Shown one piece after another: positions 13,001 through 21,500 of a stretch of DNA of 64,000 nucleotides. Where the stretch lies: assembly GCF_028640845.1 (NCBI RefSeq), contig NC_080540.1, forward strand, positions 156,123,920 through 156,187,919, read 5' to 3'. Each line of letters begins with the position of its first letter. The stretch's first letter is position 1. The stretch comes from Ahaetulla prasina (taxonomy: Eukaryota; Chordata; Lepidosauria; Squamata; Colubridae). Under the pieces are notes generated by a model. The model saw nothing but the letters and a program-made list of their open reading frames with translations. It did no database searches and had not been told where the DNA came from. The position numbers and the translations under genes were made by a program.

Positions 13001-15180
13001 CGTACAGAATTATAAAATCTTAGACCCAGCTTCTCCTTATGCTAGACAGGGACCATATTCAGCATAAGGAACTGCTTCCAACAGCAGCTGCCTATAATAC
13101 GTTTCCCCTTTCTCTGTCTAGAACTCCTTGATCAGGTTTATTTATTTATTTATTTATTATTTAGATTTTTATACCGCCCTTCTCCCAAAGGACTCAGGGC
13201 GGTGTACAGCCAGATTAAAAAACAGTACAATATACAAAATAAAACAAAATTAAAATAACATATTCTATAAATGGCCGAAAATTTAAAACCGTCAAATTTG
13301 ACCCATAAAATTCATAAAAATACCCCAATTAAAATTATTAAAATTCAAAAAGTTTAAAAAATTAAGCCAGTCCCGCTTGGATAAACAAGTGTGTTTTTAA
13401 TTCACGGTGAAAGGTCCGAAGGTCAGGTAATTGACGCAAACCAGGGGGAAGTTCGTTACAGAGGGTAGGTGCTCCAACAGAGAAAGTTCTTCCCCTGGGG
13501 GCCGCCAGCCGACATTGCTTGGCGGACGGCACCCTGAGAAGACCCTCTCTGTGAGCGTACGGGTCGGTGGGAGGCATAAGGTAACAGCAGGCGGTCCCGT
13601 AAGTACCCGGGCCCTAAGCCATGGAGCACTTTAAAGGTGGTAACCAACACCTTGAAGCGCACCCGAAAGACCACAGGTAGCCAGTGCAGACTGCGCAGGA
13701 GCAGTGTTACATGGGAGCAACGTGTGGCTCCCTCAATCACCCGCGCAGCTGCATTCTGAACTAACTGAAGCCTCCGAGTGCACTTCAGGGGTAGCCCCAT
13801 GTAGAGAGCATTGCAATAATCCAGACGAAAAGTGACAAGAGCGTGAGAGACCATGCATAAGGCATCCCGGTCAAGGAAGGGGCGCAACTGGCGAACCAGG
13901 CGGACCTGGTAAAAAGCTCTCCTGGAGACGGCCGCCAAATGGTCTTCAAACGACAGCCGTCCATCCAGAACGCCCAAGTTGCGCACCCTTTCTGTTGGGG
14001 CCAATGACTCGCCCCCAAGAGTCAGCTGCGGTTGCAGCTGACTGTACCGGGGTGCCGGCATCCACAGCCACTCCGTCTTGGAGGGTACAGTTTCTTGTTC
14101 TTGTTACTTAAGAAGCTTGCATACCCATAACTTATTTTAGGGCTGGTTGGCCTCTGTTGGAACAGAACTGTGAACATAATAAAGTTTAGTCTCATGCAAT
14201 GTGACTATCGTGACATCTGCGCATACCTAAAGGCCTCAACTGTAATTTAGCTTCTCTCTCCTTTCATTGTGAGAAAAGGATGCATTATAGTTGATGATCC
14301 AGAGTAGAAAGAAGGTTCATATATTGCTAAATTTAGGTCTAATTTGTTGTTTCAATTTATCATGCTCTGTTAATTCAGAGTTGGAGGTTGACAAGTCTCT
14401 TATTATATTTTTCCCCAGTACATTAGGAACTGCCATAACAGTACTAAAACTGTCAGATTCCCTGTGTCAATAAGGTGTGCCATAACTTTGGGGAAATGTT
14501 ATCACCTGGCATATCGTGCTTTTGGGAGAAAGATTTTCATTGAACGTTGATGGCCTAAGAACTTACATTCCCCTACCTACCGGTAGTGCATGCAATATGA
14601 TTTAATACTCCTGAAACGAAAAGCCCTACTTGTTTTAATAGTAATCTTTATTTTGTGACATAGTATAAAATAATCTAGTAATCTTTGTAACATAGTACTT
14701 GGGGGGAGGCATATAAATTGTCCTAATTTTAAGCCAATATGGAACCTGGTACACAAAAATTTACCTTTTAATCTGCTTAGTTGAAAAAGAGGCAATTCAA
14801 GCTTTCGGTTGTTCCTCAGCACCTTGAACAGTCTTCTTGATTCTGGCATCTTCAGCATATGTTGGGAAATATAGTTCCTAGGGTTTTTAATCATTATGGC
14901 CTTTGCTTAGAAATTACAAGAGTTATAGCCTCAACCCATTAGAGGCCATCAGGCTGAGAAAAGCTGCTTTCAATAGACAGCGATTACAGTATACAAATCT
15001 TCACAGTGTTGCCTTCTTTGCAGATGGGGAAACATTGCCTTGGATGATGCCATCCAGTTTCATCACCTGGAAGTGGTGAAACTGCTCAAGGATTATCAAG
15101 AAAGCTACATATTAGGTTCCACGCAGGCCAAGGAAGCAGCCGAGGATCTCTCCAAGGAGAATTTGGAAAGTATGGTGTGA
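1002..15180 (+). CDS. GLS2: GLS2, liver-type (mitochondrial) glutaminase, 3' part of the gene, twelve coding exons
   Basis: Hydrolyses glutamine to glutamate and ammonia in mitochondria. Exons, all with AG/GT borders: 1002-1060, 2334-2366, 2922-2980, 3251-3317, 3473-3523, 4674-4850, 6390-6521, 9076-9168, 10062-10123, 10230-10306, 12888-12951 and 15024-15180 (stop 15178-15180). Lengths and phases join into one open frame of about 343 codons, against roughly 600 for the family, so the 5' exons with the transit peptide and the catalytic Ser/Lys lie upstream. Visible active-site blocks are [40 protein letters not shown] and [12 protein letters not shown]. Ankyrin repeats follow ([20 protein letters not shown] and the WGNIALDD repeat). 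The C-terminus ENLESMV is specific to GLS2 rather than GLS and is a known PDZ ligand. The reading frame is undamaged despite many intronic repeats. The neighbouring SPRYD4 gene is convergent, as in mammals. Confidence 0.97.
1509..1923. mobile_element. hAT-like MITE (GTGATGGCGAACCT family)
   Basis: 415 bases with ends TGATGGCGAACCT / AGGTTAGCCATCACTG (imperfect) and the perfect 8-bp duplication GGCTATAA (1501-1508, 1924-1931). Internal GT-rich, with many GCATGCG/GTGCAT units. Confidence 0.85.
2986..3122. mobile_element. hAT-like MITE abutting a GLS2 splice donor
   Basis: Inverted ends CAGTGATGGGATTCA / TGAATCCCACCAC enclosing ACCGGTTCTC motifs. It begins six bases into the intron after the exon 2922-2980. 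No clear target duplication. Confidence 0.65.
3723..3828. mobile_element. Palindromic hAT-like MITE
   Basis: 106 bases with ends CAGAGGTGGGGAAC / GTTCCCCACCCCTG and the perfect 8-bp duplication CTCTAGAT (3715-3722, 3829-3836). The core GACTTGTGGACTTCAACTCC is shared with 686-820. Confidence 0.85.
4440..4492 (-). repeat. Fragment of an L2/CR1-type tail
   Basis: TTATTTATT followed by TATACCGCCCTTCTCCCGAA, the same 3' tail seen at 13133-13200, here as an isolated remnant in a GLS2 intron. Confidence 0.6.
4629..4645. repeat. (TC)n run in the polypyrimidine region of a GLS2 acceptor
   Basis: TC repeat followed by T- and C-runs directly before the exon at 4674; it forms an unusually long pyrimidine tract for that acceptor. 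Confidence 0.8.
5131..5524 (+). mobile_element. Tigger-like MITE, AGGTAGTCCTCGACTTAC family
   Basis: Ends AGGTAGACCTCTACTTGCAA / GTAAGTCAAGGACTACTGG, with the shared interior (TTCAAAGTTACAACAGCACTG ... CTCGCTTAGCAACAGAAATT). About 390 bases in a GLS2 intron. The terminal pattern and TA target fit pogo/Tigger-type DNA transposons. Confidence 0.72.
6950..8640 (-). mobile_element. Degenerate RTE-type LINE, antisense in a GLS2 intron
   Basis: Minus-strand fragments resemble RTE/Bov-B reverse transcriptase despite many stops: a block near 8290-8400 like the conserved VERELPDVQAGFRRGRG region, one near 7820-7880 ([15 protein letters not shown]) and one near 7560-7620 with a decayed YADD-like box (YVDDPALMA). 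A SINE (about 7990-8213) interrupts it. Borders are approximate. Confidence 0.55.
7990..8213 (+). mobile_element. tRNA-derived SINE
   Basis: GCCAGTTTGGTCTGCTGGTTAAG head with the B-box-like GAGTTCTAGTTCTGC, a CCTCACAGGGTTGTTGTTGTGAGG hairpin and an AAATAAATAAA tail. It interrupts the antisense RTE LINE. Confidence 0.65.
8731..8754. repeat. (CA)n microsatellite
   Basis: Twelve uninterrupted CA units in a GLS2 intron. Confidence 0.95.
9370..9590 (+). mobile_element. tRNA-derived squamate SINE
   Basis: ACAGTGGTTAGAATGCAGTACTGCAGG head, GAGTTCAATTCTCACTGGCTC B box, CAAGGTTGACTCAGCCTTCC body and GTGCTATTGCTATTGC tail. The body matches the SINE at 11065. Confidence 0.72.
9677..9698. repeat. (ATCC)n microsatellite
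   Basis: Five ATCC units in a GLS2 intron. Confidence 0.8.
10331..10803 (-). mobile_element. Solo LTR in a GLS2 intron
   Basis: 473 bases starting TGTCGTG and ending CACAACA, flanked by a perfect 5-bp duplication CCATG (10326-10330, 10804-10808). A TATA-like box reads on the minus strand at about 10505-10514, giving the orientation. It shares the block GTGGCTCCATGACTCAGCAC with the LTR at 21151-21664, so the two are one family. No internal region is present, consistent with LTR-LTR recombination. It begins 24 bases after the end of the GLS2 exon 10230-10306. Confidence 0.85.
10867..11056. mobile_element. hAT-like MITE (CCCCAACC family)
   Basis: 190 bases, CAGGGATTCCCCAAC to GTTGGGGGCCACTG. 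Flanks are GTTTAACC (10859-10866) and GTTTAAAC (11057-11064), an 8-bp duplication with one mismatch. Confidence 0.75.
11065..11322 (+). mobile_element. tRNA-derived squamate SINE with LINE-type tail
   Basis: GCGGTGTGGCTCAGGCTG head (A box), GGTTCGAGTCCCACC (B box), body CAAGGTTGACTCAGCCTTCC, and tail GCCGCCCTGAGTCTTCGGAG...GGGCGGGATATAAATG shared with the L2/CR1 3' end at 13133. Immediately follows a hAT MITE. Confidence 0.8.
11785..12158 (+). mobile_element. Tigger-like MITE, second copy
   Basis: Ends GCTGTCCTCGACTTACAG / GTAAGTTGAAGACTACCTG bounded by TA; interior matches 5131-5524. Confidence 0.78.
12282..12520. mobile_element. Palindromic MITE (CAGTCATCCAGGTCATG family)
   Basis: Long inverted repeat: CCCAAAGGTGCTTTTTTCAA and AAAACCAGA on the left mirror TTGAAAAAAAGCACCTTTGGG on the right, with arms meeting near AGAAGCTTCTTCAGCTC. 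Same family as 47236-47392. Confidence 0.7.
13133..14095 (-). mobile_element. L2/CR1-like LINE, 3' end, antisense in a GLS2 intron
   Basis: Minus-strand reading gives a typical LINE RT C-terminal region ([47 protein letters not shown]), with a frame break near 13456. The 3' tail (plus strand TTATTTATT then TACCGCCCTTCTCCC) matches SINE tails elsewhere in the window. Heavily 5'-truncated; fairly young by its long open stretch of about 200 codons. Confidence 0.82.
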
Positions 15181-16198
15181 GAATGGTAGTTTTTATAATT
15201 GCTTTGTTAAGCCCTGCTAAGGACTTGAACAAGAAGAGAGAATGTATAGAGAAACTACATTCTCTTCATTCCAAACTACTCCATCCGGTTGAGCGATGCA
15301 GAATTGTATTTTTCCATAACTGTCTTGTGCAAGAGACTCTCTCTGGTGAACCTTATATGAAAGTTCAGTACTTTGACAGCACCAGTAAAATTTATAAAAA
15401 TCCCCAGGAACTGAGTTAGTAACTTTTGGTGAGAAACAAATTTTAGCTGCAGAAAAAAGGAGAAAAAGAATGTTCAACTGCCATTTTTGGGCCGCCTGAT
15501 AAAATCCAAAGTAGCTATCGCTATAAACGCTGAACTTATTTAAGGAAAAAGGGTTTAATTCCTATTTCCTTCAATTTTGTAACTTAATGAAGCCTCCACA
15601 ATGAATATTTTCATTTCCTCCACTATGAATCTATTCTCTCTCTTGTCCAACCATTCCCCCAATAGCTATTTAAGCAAGAAGGGAAAACATACTTGTCTCT
15701 AATGTTTTTAAGGAATTCTTGACTTTTGTCTGTCCCCACCTTCAAAAATAGTCAACCATTCCTGCTATTACAGCTTACATTCCCTTTCCTACACCCGCAC
15801 CATCTAGAAAGGTTGCAGAGCTATCTCATTATACAGTTGTGCCACTGGAGGGTGTGGAGATATGACTTTTAGGGAACTGATTTTTAAAGTCCAGTAGCTG
15901 ATGACCAAATTAGAAATTTAGTGCATCTATTCTGCTTCTTGTTTCCATTAAAAAAAAAAAAGCATGATGCCAAATTTTGGTTGTGTGATTTGATAGAATG
16001 GTGGAGGCTACAAAAAGGGGATGCAGTCTATGCATTTCCCAGGTCTGCCTTGCTTGCTAGAAGCCATACCATATATTCTGCACGTGGGAGCAAAACTTTT
16101 CAGTATAACACTGCACAACTTCTTTTAATTTAGTACTCTCATTGTGGCATTTTAGAAATGAATTTGCAGCGATGTAAGGCATATGCAGCAGAAAGATA
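15181..16198 (+). other. GLS2 3' UTR/flank, no other gene seen
   Basis: Unique-looking AT-rich sequence after the GLS2 stop; no splice-bounded coding segment recognised on either strand. Probably transcribed as 3' UTR. Confidence 0.4.
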
Positions 16199-16567
16199 CA
16201 GGTAGTCCTTGGGTTATGTTTACCTGACGTTCAAAGTTATAAGGCACTGAAAAAAGTAATTTGTGACCATTGCAGCATGCCCATGATTACGTGATCAAAA
16301 TTGAGATGGTTGGCAACTCAACTGACTCAACAGATTTATGATGGTTGCTGTGTCCCAGGGTCATGCAATCACTTTTTGCTACTTTCTGATAAGCAAAGAC
16401 AATGGGGAAGCCAGATTCACACAACCATGTTATTAACAACTGCAGTGATTCACTTAAACTGTGTGGCAAGAAAGGTCATAAAATGGGGCAAAATCCACTT
16501 AACAACTATCTCGCTTAGCCAACATAAATTTTGGGCTCAATTGTGGTTGTAAGTCGAGGACTATCTG
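16199..16567 (+). mobile_element. Tigger-like MITE, third copy
   Basis: TA-CAGGTAGTCCTTGGGTTATG to GTAAGTCGAGGACTATCTG-TA; 369 bases downstream of the GLS2 stop, possibly within the 3' UTR. Confidence 0.78.
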
Positions 16568-18035
16568 TACACATTTATCTCAAGCAATTGAGATAAATTT
16601 AACATTGGCGTGTAAAAGAGATAATAAATTGGTAAAGATGTTAATATTTTTAAATCAAGAAGGCACGGTTAATAAGTCTTGCCCTAGCTTTTAAGGAAAG
16701 TTCAAGGGTTTGAGGAGGAAATTAACTTGCAGGGTCTAAGTAACAAGCAGTAGGGAGTTTTCAAGTCTCCAATCTCTTCAACATTTGAATACTGAAAATG
16801 TTACATGCACAAACATCTCTCAGACTAACAACAAAATAGTCCAGTTGCAATGCTTCAACCAGACAACTTTCAGACAACCTTCAGACAACGCTACCTGGAT
16901 AATTGAATTTTTTTTATCAACATGTTACATGCAGTTACAACATGACTGCTATGATACTTGCAGCCACTCACAACCTCCATTTCGAGAAAGCCAAACTCAA
17001 GAAGCTAAAAATTATTTACACAAGCACCAGAATGGAAAGCAAAAATGGGGAAATAGCATATCTACACGGTTGCTCTCTCTTATTCTGGGGTCACTTCTTC
17101 AAACACTTGTTCACACTCCAGTCATTTCTCTCCTCTCCAAAAAATTAATCACAGGTATGGGGAAAGATACTTCCAGGTTCAGTCATTACCCCCATATATA
17201 GAAAACTACTGCCCAATCCTAAGCATGTTTATTACCACACAGGAAGTAAGTCCGGCTTGAGGGCTAATATGTGCAATCTTGCAATGTCCTTCTAACGTGG
17301 CATAAGGCATTTCATCAGCTGCTTGAAATGGCACTATCGTTTTTCCTGCACCTCTCTTTTCAGCAGCTATTCTACTGCTCCAATAAAAGTGTTCAGCTAT
17401 TTTGGAATAGAATGGCAAAATACCTGTCATAAGTCAGTCATTGTGGAACAGGAAAAACTGAAACCTTGAAGCAGTACAATGCTATGTTTCAATGTTGCTG
17501 CCAACAAGATTGGTAGTCTACTTTATCCATGTAGATTTTTTAACTACAGTGTGCATTTGTATCACAAGATTTCCAAACAGTGGATATTTGCAATCAGAAA
17601 TCCATATAAAATAACATTTTGTTTTAGATGCTTTTATTTTTACATAGCATACAAAACTGCTCTTGCTACATCCAACATCAAGAAGAAAACACCGCTTAAA
17701 TATTTGTTGATTTCAGCTAATTTTAATTATGGTGATTATAATAAACTGTAGCAAATTCTTTATTATTCCTTTTCAATGAATATATGTAACTGCAGATGTA
17801 TATTGGGTTGATTCTTGTTCTTTCCACCAATCTAACGCAGGATAATCCAGGGCTGGTATTAATAAAGTAATTCCTACAATATTAATTTGTGCACCGTTAT
17901 TGTTTATGAATTCAGAAGAGTTGGGTTTTCACTGGTCATGAGATACCATCTGCTGAGTTCCAAGCTAATTTTGTCCTCCGACCCTACCAGCAGGAGGCAA
18001 TAGATCCTTTGTGTTAAAAATCATTGTTCTTAACA
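16568..18035. other. Intergenic/3' UTR sequence between convergent genes
   Basis: AT-rich, with several AATAAA/TTTATT hexamers; I recognise no gene or transposon here. Confidence 0.4.
17740..17866 (+). terminator. Candidate GLS2 polyadenylation signals
   Basis: AATAAA occurs at 17740-17745 and 17861-17866, about 2.6 kb after the GLS2 stop; an earlier one is at 16623-16628. On the other strand TTTATT (minus-strand AATAAA) lies at 17633-17638 and 17759-17764 and could serve SPRYD4, so the convergent transcripts may overlap. Assignment is uncertain. Confidence 0.25.
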
Positions 18036-18374
18036 AAATGGATGAAGGAGGCCATTGACAGGAACAGAATTTGTAGAGGTCTTGAAAACCATCTACCCCA
18101 AGGAAACTACTCTTTGTGGGAATGATTTTGACTGGCTCTTTGATGGTCCTGAGGCAGAACAATTTCTGGAATGGTTACTCCAGAGTTTTCCTGATGGAGG
18201 CCATTGATAGGAACAGAATTTGTAGAAGTCTTGAAAATCATCTATCCCAAGACTCTTTGTGGTAATGACTGACTCTTTGACTGTCCTGAGGCAGAACATT
18301 TTCTGGAATGGTTCTGCAACACAGTGAGAGCAGAGAATGTCCTGACTCCTACAGAACTAGAGGCCTATGAGGTA
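18036..18374 (+). pseudogene. Tandemly duplicated fragment resembling the N-terminus of HAUS3 (augmin subunit)
   Basis: From 18061 a frame reads GTEFVEVLKTIYPK then FDWLFDGPEAEQFLEW, closely like the first ~50 residues of HAUS augmin-like complex subunit 3. A second copy begins at 18210, about 149 bases later, with a small deletion. Only the second copy runs on into the next HAUS3-like block, VRAENVLTPTELEAYE, ending near 18370. The first copy's tail is the duplication junction. No initiator methionine is in frame and the second copy is frame-broken, so this is a pseudogene fragment. It lies between the convergent GLS2 and SPRYD4 genes. Processed versus segmental origin cannot be decided; the HAUS3 call rests on remembered family pattern. 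Confidence 0.62.
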
Positions 18375-18569
18375 AAGTATCAAATGGTGCAACTGATCAC
18401 ATAAACAATTGCTGCCTTAAAAAAGCTCATTTTTTAAGCAACCCTTTCCTGACATAACCAAAATAGCAATGCAAGATAAATATGGTGCAAGTAAAGGATG
18501 GCAAATTTCACTCACAAAAGGCAAGGAAACAGAAAAAAATATCTCAGGATCAATATTCTTGAATAGATT

Positions 18570-21500
18570 TCAATTTTGCTTGAGCTTCTCGGGTACATCC
18601 AGACCTGAGTGGGTGAGCAATTCACCATCCCAGAGGGCAAAGGCAGGCACCACAGAACCTCGGAACTCTGGTGACATATTGTGGATAAACATATGTTGTC
18701 GTATATCTACCAAGCTGAATCTTTTGCGATCATAGTCCAAGAATAGGCCGACTCTTTCTGTTTGGCCAATGTTAGTGATTGGAGTGGTTTCATTAGCAAA
18801 CATGGCATTCCAGCAGCGATTCCCATAGGCAAAGACCCAGGAATTGTCATCCATTCCTATGCAGACTTCCCGGGAGATGTCCACATCTGCCACCCCGATG
18901 CGGAACTGTTGTGATCGTTTCACAGTCACTTCCCAATAATGGCAGCCCCTGGAGATGGTGGTGTCACCCAAAACTACAGCCCAGTCTCTGAAGCGTTCAG
19001 GGTTTTGAGGCACTCTGGTGGGGTCAATCCCCAGCATGCGATAGAGGACCCCAGTGTTCTTTTTGAATAAATCCAAGCTGCTGTGGGCTGTTTTCTCATC
19101 TAATTTGAAACTGATATCTGAAATAAGAAAAATATGTATAAGGACCAAACTTTTGCCTTACCTTTATATGTGACTCCTTTGTTCTTAAGAATTGTCTTCC
19201 TAACTGGATAAAACAATTTACCAACTCCTGTTGACAGCGGCACATTTCTATTAATCATTCAGTAATGTTGCATTTTGGATAACTAGTCTTTCCAATCTGG
19301 TATCCTCCAGATGCTTTGAGAACACCCTGAATTCCCAACTAATGTAGCCAAAGGCCAAGAGTTCTAGGAGTTACAATTCAAAGTAACAGGAAGGTATGGG
19401 ACCAGGAAAATTGTAATACCTGATGATTAGTTTAGCAAATGCATTTGTTTCATTCAATTAAATATACTTAGCTGATTGAGTTAAGCTTGCATCAGTTCGC
19501 ATACAGATATAGTTCAAAAATATTTTTCCTTAAAATCTGCACTTTATAACTAGAATTATTTCAGATATTAGATACTAAATATGTACATATGTAAGCAACA
19601 TTTTAAAAGATTTAATAATTAAAATTATTCCAAATATGTTTGAAAACAGCATCCAACTAAATGGCAATACATTAATAGCAAGCTCTATAAAAAACCTGTA
19701 TCTCCTATAGGATTGATTCCCACAAGTGCTGCAATTGTTAATGTATTAATTTGGATGGAATTCAGTATTTTGGAGTGGAATGCCCATCTGTGCCCAAATC
19801 TTACATAAATAAATTTATAAAACTTGTAAACTGACGCAATGTACTTGACAGCTCACAATGCAACAAGTGAAACGTAGAGCAGAGAAGTGTAACCTATGAA
19901 AACGGAGCGGTATTGAGAAGCAATGGCAACGCATTCATTATCTGATAACAAACATTTAATATTTAAAAAGAGTTACAGTTACATCTCACTGGCATTTCAG
20001 TTTCTGTCACCAAAGAAAAGAATTTTATTTAGCAAATGAATTGTTATGGATATCCACTTTACATACGAAATTCTGTGTGGTTCATAACACATTACAAAAA
20101 ATGAAAGAGATCAGTATCAACAAAACATTTTAAAAATTGTAATATCGTAGTTGCCAAAACATTCAACATTCAAGATCAGGACCACATATGGACTATCTAA
20201 CATTGTGCTCCTGTGCCCTGGAGCACATCCAGTTTGCAATGCTTTACTAAGAGATGGTAAAATCAAGGCCAATCTAATCTTGGAGGGCATGTGTGTGTGA
20301 TGGTGTTCCAAAAAGCAGAAACTAATAATTATAATGTATAATGTAGTAATTATTTTTCCATGTCAGCATATATAAAGATGGAAGATTTTTTTTATTATGG
20401 ACAAGTAGCTAGTCATTGGCAGAATAATAGTGTATAATTCACTGGATCATGGAGAAAGCTAGGGAGTTCCAGAAAAACATCTACTTCTGCTTCATTGACT
20501 ATGCTAAAGCCTTTGATTGTGTGGATCACAACAAATTGTGGCAAGTTCTTAAAGAGATGGGTGTACCAGACCATCTTATTTGTCTCTTGAGAAACCTGTT
20601 TGCGGGTCAAGAAACAACAGTGAGAACTGGACACGGAACCACTAATTGGTTCAAAATTGGGAAAGGAGTCAGGCAAGGCTGTATACTATCGCCCTGCCTA
20701 TTTAACTTATATGCAGAGCACATCATGTGAAAGACGGGGCTGGATGAATCAAAAGTTGGAATTAAGATTGCCGGGAGAAATATCAACAACCTCAGATATG
20801 CAGATGATACCACTTTAATGGCAGAAAATGAAAAGGAACTAAAAAGCCTCTTGATGCGGGTAAAGGAGGAGAGTGCAAAAGTTGGCTTGAAACTCAACAT
20901 TAAGAAAACTAAGATTGTGGCATCCAGCCCTCTCAATTCCTGGCAGATAGATGGGGAAGAAATGGAGGTAGTGACAGATTTTATTTTCCTGGACTCCAAG
21001 ATCACTGCAGATGGGGACTGCAGCCAAGAAATTAAAAGACGCTTGCTCCTGTGGAGGAAAGCTATGGCAAATCTAGACAGCCTACTAAAAAGCAGAGACA
21101 TCACCCTGCCAACAAAAGTGTGTATAGTCAAGGCTATGGTTTTCCCAGTTTGTTCTGTCCTCCTCCGCCTCTGTCCGAATGATGGCTTTATTAGCCGGCA
21201 CTATCAGCTCTGGCGGCAAAAGAGCCAGCGTCTGCCAAGAGCCCTCGTTATCTTCCACGATGCTGGTGAGTCACAAACTTCAGCTCTAGTCAATCAGTGG
21301 ATTTGCCTGTTACAAAGAGACACAGCAGCTGCCTTTTATATCCTGTGGGGCGTGGCTCCATGACTCAGCACTTCCTAGGCCTGCCCCACCCTTGCTTCTG
21401 TTGTTTCCTCCTCTCCTGCCTACGAAACCGTCAGTTGGGTCTGTAGGCATGGCCTGGGGGGGGGGAAAGAGTTGGGAAGGAGGCCTCGTTATCTCTTTCA

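Noticed and set aside
18570..19148. Single-exon SPRYD4 starting at 19148
   Set aside because: The first ten codons fall upstream of a good splice acceptor, and an upstream exon in the correct phase restores the family N-terminus.
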